From NCBI RefSeq assembly GCF_002443295.1, contig NZ_BAOS01000001.1, positions 1 to 64,000 of the forward strand: 64,000 nt of DNA. The letters are read 5' to 3'. Below the pieces are notes generated by a model. It saw only the letters and a program-made list of their open reading frames with translations, did no database searches and was not told the origin of the DNA. This stretch comes from Candidatus Scalindua japonica (GTDB lineage Bacteria > Planctomycetota > Brocadiia > Brocadiales > Scalinduaceae). Below, one piece after another: positions 26,725 through 34,960 of the stretch. Positions within the stretch are counted from its first letter, which is position 1, and every line of letters begins with the position of its first letter. The position numbers and the translations under genes were made by a program.

Positions 26725-27117
26725 ATGAGAAAAGCTTTAATCCTCGGACTTGTTTTTGCCTTTTTACTTGGTTTATCAGTTACTTATACAAACAACCTGG
26801 CGCTTGCAAGTTCCGTCAGAATGGTAACAGACCGTGTCTGTACTATGCAAATTGCTAAGGACAAGGCTAAAACATATAAGAAAGATGGCTATAAATATTA
26901 CTTTTGCTCTAGAAAGTGTAAAAAGATCTTTAAGAAGAACTCGGAAAAATATGCATGTATATGTCCAAAAAAATCCGATGGGTGTGGCTGTTTTCACTGT
27001 AAAGGTACTGGCGAGTTATGTGATTGCTCAGAAATATCCGTTTATACGGAATCTCACTCTGGAGGACATGAACATGAGGAAGAGGCTGAGGATGAGAGCG
27101 GAGGACACAGCCATTGA
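26725..27117 (+). CDS. Exported YHS-domain protein, paralog of 23102-23491
   Basis: A 130-aa protein. The signal peptide is nearly identical to that of the 23102 protein (LGLVFAFLLGLSVTYTNNLA). The YHS module reads VCTMQIAKDKAKTYKKDG and YYFCSRKCKKIFKKNS, then a Cys cluster (CICPKKSDGCGCFHC, CDC) and a His/Glu tail (SHSGGHEHEEEAEDES). Compared with its paralog the tail has Glu where the other has His, suggesting drift or a different metal preference. Likely periplasmic. Confidence 0.85.
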   Translation: MRKALILGLVFAFLLGLSVTYTNNLALASSVRMVTDRVCTMQIAKDKAKTYKKDGYKYYFCSRKCKKIFKKNSEKYACICPKKSDGCGCFHCKGTGELCDCSEISVYTESHSGGHEHEEEAEDESGGHSH

Positions 27118-27233
27118 ATAAATATTGAATACAACCCCCAGCATCTATTACCTGTGTGGTTGTTATACATGTTTTTTAAAAGACGGTTACTCGTTAAATT
27201 AAAACACAATGTCAGACTTGAGGAGGTGGGAGT

Positions 27234-27881
27234 ATGGCGATATCAAGAGAAGAAGTCCTAGCTCTGTATCAAGCAGGAGCGAAGTATTACGATTCAACTA
27301 TAAATATGTTAAGCTTGGCTGGCTTGCGAATAAAAGCTTACCGCTCCCTTGCAATAGATAAATTGTCACTTCAACGTGGCAATTGTGTCATAGAGCTTGG
27401 CTGTGGAACAGGCTTGAACTTCCCTTTTCTTATGGATCAAATAGGGCAGGAAGGTCAACTGATAGGTGTTGATTTAACGCCTGAAATGCTTGACATTGCA
27501 CGGAAGAGAGTTAAACGATCTGGCTGGAAAAACGTCGAATTGATACAGTCTGATATAGCCACCTATGATTTCCCAGAAAGGGCAAACGGTGTGCTTGCAG
27601 CAGGCCTCTTAGGCTACATACCCGAATATGACCGTATAATCAAAACGGTTTCCCAGTCCCTCTTACACGGTGGTCACATATCAATTCTTGACGGTAAACA
27701 ACCAGAAGACTTATCGTCATGGTTGTCCGGCATCGTCCTTAAACTCGGAGATTCATATGGATATACGCCTGAGTATTTCAATGTTCGTCCTTGGAAATCC
27801 GTAGAACATTATTTTAAAGATACTAAATTTGAAACTAGGTATGGAGGAATGATTTATATTTCATCTGGGACTGTGCGTTAA
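27234..27881 (+). CDS. UbiE-like SAM-dependent methyltransferase, 215 aa
   Basis: Motif I reads VIELGCGTGLNFPFL (about residues 52-66), then LIGVDLTPEMLDIARKR and a QSDIATYDFP acidic loop. The arrangement fits the Methyltransf_11/UbiE group. The start has GGAGGTGGGAGT upstream. The substrate is unknown; metal-resistance islands sometimes carry methyltransferases, but metal methylation is not shown here. Confidence 0.8.
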   Translation: MAISREEVLALYQAGAKYYDSTINMLSLAGLRIKAYRSLAIDKLSLQRGNCVIELGCGTGLNFPFLMDQIGQEGQLIGVDLTPEMLDIARKRVKRSGWKNVELIQSDIATYDFPERANGVLAAGLLGYIPEYDRIIKTVSQSLLHGGHISILDGKQPEDLSSWLSGIVLKLGDSYGYTPEYFNVRPWKSVEHYFKDTKFETRYGGMIYISSGTVR

Positions 27882-27909
27882 AGATGGTCTAGCAATCTCA
27901 TTAACTCAG

Positions 27910-28293
27910 ATGGACAATTCCGCATCCAGCGTGTTATGCGGTTGTTTACAAATGACATTAGGTGTAGGTGTACTGCTGGATATTATTAGACGTACAATCT
28001 TGGAAAGCAAACCGGATTCGTCATTTATGATTTCTGTCAGTTTAGTTGCCCTAATTGCAAATGTAATATGTCTCGTGCTCTTAGCCAAACACAAGGATGG
28101 AGAAGTCCACATGCGGGCAACCTGGATCTTTACCAAAAATGATGTCATTGCAAATTTAAGCGTAATTACTGCGGGCATATTAGTCGCTTATTTTAGTTCT
28201 GCTATACCTGATTTAATTATTGGACTTATCATTTCTGCGATTGTTATTAGAGGCGGTGTTCAAATAATAAGTGAAGCTAAAGTGGCATACTAG
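27910..28293 (+). CDS. Cation diffusion facilitator-like membrane protein, truncated
   Basis: 127 aa with three or four TM helices. WIFTKNDVIANLSVITAGIL and PDLIIGLIISAIVIRGG match the TM5-TM6 region of small CDF transporters, in which the ND and D residues help bind metal. The usual N-terminal helices TM1-TM2 are missing, so it is probably a 5'-truncated gene lying directly after the methyltransferase. It may no longer transport. Confidence 0.6.
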   Translation: MDNSASSVLCGCLQMTLGVGVLLDIIRRTILESKPDSSFMISVSLVALIANVICLVLLAKHKDGEVHMRATWIFTKNDVIANLSVITAGILVAYFSSAIPDLIIGLIISAIVIRGGVQIISEAKVAY

Positions 28294-28333
28294 AGTGAAT
28301 AAATAACATAATGTCATAGCTCTTCTTTAAAAA

Positions 28334-29242
28334 CTATAATTTTTCGATTTTAATTTCATCACGTACATTTTTTCTACTAGACTTATTGATCTTTACTTTT
28401 TGTAATCCTTTAGGGGTCTGAACAACATAATGACCATCAATAATACCAATGATTCTATACATGTGGTTATTGTCCGTCTCTAATTTTTTCTGTTCTAGTT
28501 GGGGTTTCTGAACATCATCAATAACAGACACAGGAGTCCGAATATTGTGCTTATTCATATTGTGAAAGATTTTCATAAAACCAAATCGAAAAATCAATCC
28601 GGCACATACAACCAAACCAACAAAGATTAGAATATGTTTAAAGGGAATACTTTTAATCTTTTCGCCTTCACCTATTATCATTGAACGGTACATTCCAAAG
28701 ACCTTTTGATCTTGTTTTATTCTTTTTGTCTTAAAGCATTCATCACCAGAATAAAACTTATAGGTAAAACTCTTACCAATAGAATTAGAACGTCTTACTG
28801 CTTTTATTACGTACTCTGCAAGCTGTTGAAGCTCTCTTGCCAGACAACGGACGTCTTGAGTGATTAAATATATATCACAACCCAAATGACGATGCATCTG
28901 GAAGAAAAGAAACACATTTACATCATAATACTTACGATGAAAATAATTGCCACTCTGCGCTTCATCAATAATATAAATAACGTTAGAGTTCATGCAGAAA
29001 GTTTCTTGGTATTTATTGTCGAAAAAAGATGATAGTCCACCAGTATCAGTAATAAATTTGTCCAGGTCTTCACCAAGTTTCATATTCTTGATATTTGTAT
29101 AGACTCTCACATCAACATTTTTTTCTTTAGGAACCCAAGAGTCTAATTCATCAGACCATGTGTAATAAGATTTTAAAACATGGTTGACCGCATAGTACGT
29201 TTTACCGGAACCTATTTTGCCTTGAATTAATCTTATAGCCAT
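28334..29242 (-). CDS. Zot/pI-like inovirus assembly ATPase
   Basis: A 302-aa protein with Walker A IQGKIGSGKTYYAVNHV (residues 6-22), Walker B NVIYIIDEAQSG and a single TM near residues 200-222, followed by a periplasmic tail. This is the zonular-occludens-toxin family (PF05707), the inner-membrane assembly motor (pI) of filamentous phages. It lies directly after the secretin gene (one base apart), the usual inovirus order. It is the last gene of the module. Confidence 0.93.
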   Translation of the reverse strand: MAIRLIQGKIGSGKTYYAVNHVLKSYYTWSDELDSWVPKEKNVDVRVYTNIKNMKLGEDLDKFITDTGGLSSFFDNKYQETFCMNSNVIYIIDEAQSGNYFHRKYYDVNVFLFFQMHRHLGCDIYLITQDVRCLARELQQLAEYVIKAVRRSNSIGKSFTYKFYSGDECFKTKRIKQDQKVFGMYRSMIIGEGEKIKSIPFKHILIFVGLVVCAGLIFRFGFMKIFHNMNKHNIRTPVSVIDDVQKPQLEQKKLETDNNHMYRIIGIIDGHYVVQTPKGLQKVKINKSSRKNVRDEIKIEKL

Positions 29243-29243
29243 T

Positions 29244-30631
29244 TTATATTTTCCTCACAAATTTAAGCTTCTGGTCTTCAAAGTCCTTTTCATTAAAGAG
29301 AATTTCTACAGATAAGAGCAATATCAACTCTGTTTTAGTTTTATTGATATCCTCAGACCTGAATATTTTTCCAAGATAGGGGATATCACCAAGAAGCGGT
29401 ATTTTTCTGACTTTCTTATTTATCGAGTTCTCCATTAAACCACCGACATAAATTTTCTGTCCGTCATTAATCAATGTAGTCATTTCAAGTGAGTTTTTAG
29501 TAAACGATGGTGAGTCAATCAAAGGATTTTGAACAGTTTGAATAATGTCACTGATTTCTTGATTTAGATATAATTTAACAACGTTGTTTTCTTCGACATC
29601 AACCTTGACGTTTAGTAAAACTCCAACATCACGATATTCAATATTTTCAGCTCGTAGACCATTAGCAGAGACAGAAGTCCCTTTTCTTATAGGTTCAGAC
29701 CTGCCAATTTTAATTACTGAGCTTTGTCCGTCCTGGACTAATACATGAGGTTTAGAAAGTATCTCTACCTTGCTTTCAGAATTTAGAATGGTAATGAAAG
29801 AGTTTACATCTCTATGAAAAGTAAAAGCCTTGAGACCTTTACCGGCAAGACCAGATGTTAAAGACGTTATTCCCTCTGTTAATAATGACACTTGACCGCC
29901 TCTATTATTGTTCGTGTTAAAGAAGTACTCGACACCATATTGAAGAGCATCATTTAAGGTAACTTCCATAATAGTAAATTCGACCAGTACTTGCTTTGGA
30001 CGTTTATCAAATGTTTTAATTACATCTTTAACTTTTTGATAATCTTCTATACTGGCCTTAATGATTAATACATTGATACTTCTGTTTTCAGTAATTGTAA
30101 TTTCCGGGAAGACATCATTCAGTAAGGATTTAAGATTTTCAGAGCTTTCATATTGCAGGCGATAGAGATACACATTTTTTGAATCATCTGGCGAGATTTC
30201 TATATTAAGATCATTCAAGAATTCATTGTTATGAATCCCGTGTAATGCACCGTTTTTTATAAGTCGATAGTTTTTACTATTTAGAACAGTACGAACCATT
30301 TTGAGAATTTCACTCTTTTGAATTTTCCTTTAATTTCGATGTCTACAGAACCGATAAGCTCATCTACTATGATGTAATTCTCTTTGATAATACCCATCAA
30401 GAGGCGAACAACGTCTTTAAGTTCAACTTGGTCAAATTGCATATCAACATCAATTGCACCTTTTTCAAATTCCTTTGCCTTGCCCTCATTGACCTTCCAT
30501 TGCCAGTTTTCGACATTTTTAGTTTTAGCCGTATTTGTAAAAAGTTTTTTTTCATGTGTCTTATCTAAAAGAGCGCATCCCGGAGTAAAAAAACATATTA
30601 CAAATACTAAGACACAGATTTTTCTAAGCAT
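29244..30631 (-). CDS. Inovirus secretin (pIV/GspD-like), frameshifted
   Basis: Two overlapping frames form one secretin. 30631-30281 encodes a lipoprotein-type signal (FVICFFTPGC) and the start of an N domain (VDMQFDQVELKDVVRLLMGI). From about 30310 the next frame continues KSEILKMVRTVLNSKNYRLI with a second N domain (LLNDVFPEITITENRSINVL). The secretin C domain follows, with VEILSKPHVLVQDGQ and KKVRKIPLLGDIPYLGKIF, the diagnostic pattern. The break lies at an AAAA run near 30311, so it may be a sequencing error, a mutation or slippage. It would form the outer-membrane exit pore for the filamentous particle. Confidence 0.9.
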
Positions 30632-30834
30632 TTATAGGACTTTCTTTTTAATATTGAAATTTCTGTAAGTAAAAAAAATCACGCCAAAGATAAGGCGTTT
30701 TTGTCATGCTTTTATATACTTCCAGAAACGTTTAGTTTAAAAGCATTGATAAAAAACGTAAATGAAAAGGGGGTTTGTGATTTCCTTTTCCGTTTTTTAC
30801 TAAAAGATCAGGGTTGTACGATTTCAGTAGTTGT
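30632..30834. other. Gap between secretin and pVI-like gene
   Basis: About 200 bases. CGCCAAAGATAAGGCG at 30682-30697 forms a short hairpin (CGCC/GGCG) which, read on the minus strand, is followed by TGATTTTTTTTAC and therefore acts as a plausible terminator or processing signal between the structural and export genes. Confidence 0.45.
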
Positions 30835-31170
30835 CTATAACCGAACAAATGGAATCATCCTGATTGCCATACGAAAGGCAACCGCAGACATGATTAACGA
30901 GAACCCTTCAACGATTTTCAGGTGTACCGCAAACCAAGCCGTAATGCCTGTAAAATTGATTAGATAGCTGTTGACTCCATAAGTACCGTCTATAGTGTTT
31001 AACGTGCTCATGACACCTTCAATCAACATATAGATAAGACGGCTAAAAAGAACAGGTAGAACCGTTATAACTATTGTCCAGATGAATAACTTCATAGCAG
31101 TAAACCGGACAACGCTATATCCTACCCAACTGCCAAAGGCCGATAGTAACCAACTCAATAATGCAGGCAT
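30835..31170 (-). CDS. pVI-like minor coat protein (DUF2523-type)
   Basis: A 111-aa hydrophobic protein with three TM segments. Size, three helices and position between the adhesion protein and the secretin/Zot pair match the pVI-like (DUF2523) proteins of many inoviruses, which cap the filament with pIII. It starts 23 bases after the adhesion gene stop. Assigned by position and topology; sequence motifs are weak. Confidence 0.7.
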   Translation of the reverse strand: MPALLSWLLSAFGSWVGYSVVRFTAMKLFIWTIVITVLPVLFSRLIYMLIEGVMSTLNTIDGTYGVNSYLINFTGITAWFAVHLKIVEGFSLIMSAVAFRMAIRMIPFVRL

Positions 31171-31193
31171 TTGTTAAACTCCCTTGAATTAAA

Positions 31194-32381
31194 TTATATT
31201 CCCATTGCTATAAAAACAGCCCTTATGGCCATTAATCCCAATACAAAGCTTCCAAACAGATCAACCATCCAATCAAGTGAACAGAAATCAATAGTCATGG
31301 ATTTCCCAAACAGTGTCATGGGAAGTGAACACGTAGCACCAGTAACGTTGATCTGACTACCCGTGGCCAGAAGTACCAGAGGATTAGAGGCAAGATATCC
31401 GGTAATTAAGCCAGTCCAGTCCGTTTCTCCAACTTCTGAGACATCACCCGGAAGGCTTGCATCATAGGTAGAACTATCCGCAGTACCAATAGAACCAGAG
31501 ACAGAACCAACAGGAATAGAGCCAGTATTATCAAGACCTGATATATCGTCTATACCGTCTTGATTAGCATCAGTAAAATTTCCCGGAGGTTGTGAAACCG
31601 GAGTTCCCGTACCACATACACCACCATAATCAATACCGGTTTCGTCCTGGTTCATTATCCCATCAAAGCAGGTTTCAGCAGGAGGGCACACAAGACCAAA
31701 GTTTAATTCACAAACTCCACCGCAATCAATACCGGTTTCATCCTGATTCTGTATACCATCAAAACAATCAGGCGCAGGAGGGACATCTTCAAGGAATTCG
31801 TAAAATTCAACCGGGAAATCATCTATTGTGCCCGAAAATGAATTACCCAAACCACCGGGAACAGGAACAGATTGAAACGTGCTTTGTTGGACACCATCAA
31901 TAATAAGATCACCGCCAGTATATTTTGCAAAATGGTAAGCGGCGGTTGACGCATAATAACCAAATTCTACACCGGGTTGACTTAACTGTATGTCTGCCCA
32001 CTCTTGGGTCATGCCAAATGTTTGACCATTCCAAGTCCATGCAGCATCTAACGCATTAAAAGTCGCAACATCAACAGGATATATTTTTTTCCCATTAACG
32101 GTACTTGTCCAAATCGGATAAACAAAAGAACCATTACCTTTAACATCAAAATCTACCTGACCCGTATTTGTATCAACAGCCGTTATGGTCTGCATTTGTC
32201 CATTACCCGCACTATCGAAATAATACATAACCGCGCCAACTGCCAAGCTGATGGCGGCATTAATGGCAACATAGGCAACCCATGGCGCAATTGCTTCTGC
32301 TTTTTTTTGATGATAATGTAAAGATGCAAAAGTCAAAGACAGTGTTAAACCGATAATTAATAGAATTTTTTTGATTTTCAT
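31194..32381 (-). CDS. pIII-like adhesion protein with Cys-rich repeats
   Basis: 395 aa from the ATG at 32381 (MKIKKILLIIGLTLSL), one base after the stop of a coat gene, which suggests coupled translation. It has a signal peptide and hydrophobic N-region, then two copies of CFDGIxNQDETGIDCGGxC (near residues 222-260). The Cys are intact in the first copy; the second has Tyr for one Cys (GIDYGGVC). A Gly/Ser/Asp linker and a C-terminal TM (MVDLFGSFVLGLMAIRAVFI) follow. This is the layout of inovirus attachment proteins. The receptor is unknown. Confidence 0.75.
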   Translation of the reverse strand: MKIKKILLIIGLTLSLTFASLHYHQKKAEAIAPWVAYVAINAAISLAVGAVMYYFDSAGNGQMQTITAVDTNTGQVDFDVKGNGSFVYPIWTSTVNGKKIYPVDVATFNALDAAWTWNGQTFGMTQEWADIQLSQPGVEFGYYASTAAYHFAKYTGGDLIIDGVQQSTFQSVPVPGGLGNSFSGTIDDFPVEFYEFLEDVPPAPDCFDGIQNQDETGIDCGGVCELNFGLVCPPAETCFDGIMNQDETGIDYGGVCGTGTPVSQPPGNFTDANQDGIDDISGLDNTGSIPVGSVSGSIGTADSSTYDASLPGDVSEVGETDWTGLITGYLASNPLVLLATGSQINVTGATCSLPMTLFGKSMTIDFCSLDWMVDLFGSFVLGLMAIRAVFIAMGI

Positions 32382-32382
32382 T

Positions 32383-32505
32383 TTAAGAATATGTAATAGT
32401 GTGAATAACTTTTTTAACAACCCAGATAACCGCTAATAGTCCCACGATAGTGGAAGCAAATATAAAAATCTTTGTTGTGTCGATGCTGACTATTGAATAA
32501 TCCAT
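32383..32505 (-). CDS. Coat protein paralog 2 (40 aa)
   Basis: Begins MDYSIVSIDTTKIF, has one TM (IFASTIVGLLAVIWVV) and a basic end (KKVIHTITYS). 19 of 40 residues match the coat protein at 32580-32702, with IDTT, IW and VKKVI conserved. It has an acidic N-terminus, hydrophobic middle and basic C-terminus but no leader peptide, like the leaderless Pf3 major coat protein. GAGG lies six bases before the ATG. It could be a minor tip protein or a second major coat. Confidence 0.7.
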   Translation of the reverse strand: MDYSIVSIDTTKIFIFASTIVGLLAVIWVVKKVIHTITYS

Positions 32506-32525
32506 TTAAAACCTCATTTCATGTC

Positions 32526-32563
32526 AATAAAAATGCAGGCCAGCCTCTAGAAAGCCAACCTAC
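32526..32563 (-). terminator. Intercistronic terminator after the main coat gene
   Basis: Read on the minus strand, AGGTTGGC pairs with GCTGGCCT through three G-U pairs and is followed by ATTTTTATT. It sits between the two coat genes. Filamentous phages typically have a strong terminator directly after the major coat gene so that it is made in excess. Confidence 0.6.
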
Positions 32564-32579
32564 ATCCGGCAAGTAACCA

Positions 32580-32702
32580 CTAAGAGCGGTTTGCCAGTTT
32601 GATAACCTTTTTTACTGCCCATATACCTGCAATAGCAGTTACAATTACACCTGCCAGAACAAGTACCTGAGTAGTATCAATGGCTAAAGTACTAAAATCC
32701 AC
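32580..32702 (-). CDS. Major coat protein-like (pVIII/Pf3-type), 40 aa
   Basis: GTG start with the best ribosome-binding site of the module (AGGAGGTGATAACC). The protein begins MDFSTLAIDTTQVL, then one TM (VLAGVIVTAIAGIWAV) and a basic C-terminus (KKVIKLANRS). It has the length, charge pattern and absence of a leader seen in the Pf3 coat protein. Strong translation signals and the terminator behind it support the major-coat role. It is the paralog of the protein at 32383-32505. Confidence 0.75.
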   Translation of the reverse strand: MDFSTLAIDTTQVLVLAGVIVTAIAGIWAVKKVIKLANRS

Positions 32703-32731
32703 GGTTATCACCTCCTTTCATGTTATAAAGG

Positions 32732-33043
32732 TTAAACTGCGTATTTAACACACACATAAGCCAGAAGAGAGCCACAGACCACACCAGCCAGGCCCATAAG
32801 AAAATTCTCTGACCACACACCCTGCAAGGATACGGAAGAGAGAAAAACATGTATTGAATTTAAAGGAGCACGAATTGACATCTGACCAGAACAGAGAAAA
32901 TTAACTGGTTCCATTCCCGATGACATTCTTATTATTCCATTAATACCATTAGATGTAACTTCTATCAGGCCGTTATAGTTATTTGAACTGATAACCACAT
33001 CAGCCATATCACCGCAATCGTAATTTGTAATAGCCAAGATCAA
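32732..33043 (-). CDS. Small inovirus-module protein with C-terminal TM, 103 aa
   Basis: Starts at a TTG (33043 or 33037), with AAGGAG directly upstream, and overlaps the stop of the preceding gene. The N-terminal part is a strand-rich Ser/Asn/Gly sequence (ISSNNYNGLIEVTSNG); the C-terminus is one TM (FLMGLAGVVCGSLLAYVCV). I do not recognise it. It probably is a minor structural or membrane protein between the Rep/SSB genes and the coat genes. Confidence 0.6.
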   Translation of the reverse strand: MILAITNYDCGDMADVVISSNNYNGLIEVTSNGINGIIRMSSGMEPVNFLCSGQMSIRAPLNSIHVFLSSVSLQGVWSENFLMGLAGVVCGSLLAYVCVKYAV

Positions 33044-33204
33044 CTCCTTGTCATTATGTTAAACAACCATCCAACCATCATGGACAAAACACCGAATGAC
33101 AGTACCAAAGTAAAAAAATAATCAAACATCACATTTCCAGTTACATTAACCGGAAGAATGTCCCACACTCCACCCCAATCACCAAAAGCACCAATAAAAA
33201 ACAT
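33040..33204 (-). CDS. 54-aa membrane protein of the inovirus module
   Basis: Begins MFFIGAFGDWGGVWDILP and has a TM near residues 28-50 (YFFTLVLSFGVLSMMVGWLF). Its TGA overlaps the TTG start of the next gene, which indicates translational coupling. No clear ribosome-binding site is seen. In size and topology it resembles the tiny pVII/pIX-like tip proteins of filamentous phages; this is only an analogy. Confidence 0.5.
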   Translation of the reverse strand: MFFIGAFGDWGGVWDILPVNVTGNVMFDYFFTLVLSFGVLSMMVGWLFNIMTRS

Positions 33205-33316
33205 TATTCCAACCTTTCCAATTCCAATTCCAATTTTAAGTTCAAGCTAAGTTTAAGAGGGAGGCTAGGGAAATCTCTCCATGTGCAGTAGAGCGTACCT
33301 CCCTCCTAAGAATGGA

Positions 33317-33577
33317 CTACTTTTGTTTACCGCTGTTCAGCACGATATTTTGTGCATCCATACGTATTTCATTACCCGAAGGAAATAACTTGTTGTAATG
33401 AATATAGACGGAATCACAGATTTTCAAAAGCTGTTCACCTCTTACCCTGTCAGCAGGGATGTAAACCCGATACGTGTCTTGTAACTCCCTACACATAACC
33501 TTTAATCCAACTCCTTTTTCTCCTGCACTGACAGCACTTACAACCATTCCATTAAATATCGTTCCTGAAAATTCCAT
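33317..33577 (-). CDS. Putative inovirus ssDNA-binding protein (pV-like)
   Basis: 86 aa from the ATG at 33577 (MEFSGTIFNGMVVSAVSAGE), with AAAGGTGG before it; the frame can be extended to a GTG at 33586. It is strand-rich with charged ends (CRELQDTYRVYIPADRVRG), compatible with an OB fold. It lies directly after the replication gene, where phages such as M13 carry gene V (87 aa). Similarity to pV cannot be seen at the residue level, so the call rests on size, order and predicted fold. Confidence 0.5.
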   Translation of the reverse strand: MEFSGTIFNGMVVSAVSAGEKGVGLKVMCRELQDTYRVYIPADRVRGEQLLKICDSVYIHYNKLFPSGNEIRMDAQNIVLNSGKQK

Positions 33578-33614
33578 ATACACCACCTTTCATAAAACTA
33601 AAAAAATAACCGGA

Positions 33615-34637
33615 TCAGGTAGTTACCAAATCCACATTTAAAAAAGCCTCTTGAGACTTACGAATTACCATTTCATTAGATACTATTTCAATTAATCCAA
33701 TCCTTACGGCTTCAAGAGCATACTTGACCAATTTGCTGTTAACACCAGACTTTTGAAAACTCAGATGAACGACTTCCTCTATAGTTCCTAACGTCTCGTA
33801 CTGATCTTCCTCTTCAGGTGTAAGTTCTTCCATATCTTCGCTGCTCGTATCGTCCTCCTTCTTGCGTCCAAAACAGTTTCCAAACTTTGAAACCATTCTC
33901 TTTCCCTTCATATCAACAATAATCTCTTTAAGCCTGTCATCTTCAATATCAAGACCAAATTTCATAGAGTACTTTGATATCTCTTTTCCATACCCTTCAG
34001 TTACAGGTCTGATATCTGAAATTGTGCCAAGTCCAACTTTCATGAGAACATGCTCAAGGTCTTTTTTTAGTGGGTCTAGAAAATAACCATTGTCTGTAAG
34101 ACACATATTTTCAACTTTACGATCTATAGCCAGATCAACGAGCATATGTGAATGAACATGCCAGCCAGTTCCCTCGTTGTACGTGACCTCTACGTGTTCA
34201 ACTCCTCCCCGGATATACTTTTTCCACCATGTCTTTTCACGCTTTAGAAGTCTCATTGATGCCTTGTAACATTGGAAAGCCGTTTTCAAACTAAACCTAT
34301 TCTGATCATTTGCAGTAACGGTTAAAAGATGAGGATTTACCATATCCTTACCCAGCTCTTCGACCTTGCGAGAAAGAATCGAAGCACGATATGCATTACA
34401 CACAGGACAAACTCTGTCTTTACAACGCAATTGCGGTTCATACAAAATATTGGTTGGGTCTGTTTTCTTAACTTTCACGAAAATAGTATTTCCACATATA
34501 CCCATCCTTTTAGCTCTGGAGTCCTGGTCAACTTCACGAATAAGCTTTTCAATGCGAAATAAAGCTCTTAACCTCCAGCTATTTTTAACGGTAACAAAGC
34601 TAGATTTCTTCTCATTCTTCACGGTACATTTACACAT
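33615..34637 (-). CDS. Rolling-circle replication initiator (HUH endonuclease, Rep)
   Basis: 340 aa from the ATG at 34637, which has GGAGGTGAAATT upstream; a longer start at 34682 is unlikely. Zinc-finger-like Cys (CKDRVCPVCNAYRAS) are followed by the HUH metal site in GWHVHSHMLVD and the tyrosine motif EISKYSMKFG (YxxK). This is the Rep_1-like arrangement of rolling-circle plasmids and filamentous phages, so it is the functional equivalent of phage pII. It would nick an origin in the upstream intergenic region and drive replication of the circular form. Confidence 0.88.
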   Translation of the reverse strand: MCKCTVKNEKKSSFVTVKNSWRLRALFRIEKLIREVDQDSRAKRMGICGNTIFVKVKKTDPTNILYEPQLRCKDRVCPVCNAYRASILSRKVEELGKDMVNPHLLTVTANDQNRFSLKTAFQCYKASMRLLKREKTWWKKYIRGGVEHVEVTYNEGTGWHVHSHMLVDLAIDRKVENMCLTDNGYFLDPLKKDLEHVLMKVGLGTISDIRPVTEGYGKEISKYSMKFGLDIEDDRLKEIIVDMKGKRMVSKFGNCFGRKKEDDTSSEDMEELTPEEEDQYETLGTIEEVVHLSFQKSGVNSKLVKYALEAVRIGLIEIVSNEMVIRKSQEAFLNVDLVTT

Positions 34638-34674
34638 AATTTCACCTCCAAAAGGGTCATAAAAACGGCCAAAA

Positions 34675-34960
34675 ATAGCCAAATTGTAAATTCTGTTATT
34701 TCAACGACTTAAAAAATCTGGTGCCAATTGCTTCTTAGTATCAAGTCATAGGGGTTCACCAATCTGAAACCAAAAAAAAACCAGTGTTTGCGTGCGCTTT
34801 GTGGGCGTACTCAACACTGGTTTTTTTAGTTGATATATTATTAATTTTAACTAAGCTATTGTTGTTATTCTTTTTCATTGGTGAATGGGAATAATGAACC
34901 GGAGGACATAAGTTGCCGCTTATGTCTTCCTTTTTTTTTGTAATAATAAAATTTAAAACA
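34675..34960. repeat. 285-bp regulatory/origin region, copy 1 of 3
   Basis: Begins GCCAAATTGTAAATTCTG and holds a bidirectional terminator at 34778-34827 (A tract, CCAGTGTT...AACACTGG, T tract) and a second hairpin at 34901-34939 (GGAGGACATAAG/CTTATGTCTTCC then T9). Nearly identical copies at 42733-43015 and 47405-47687 lie upstream of Dam-type methylase genes. Here it is upstream of rep, where a filamentous-phage intergenic region and origin are expected. No nick site could be assigned. Confidence 0.7.
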
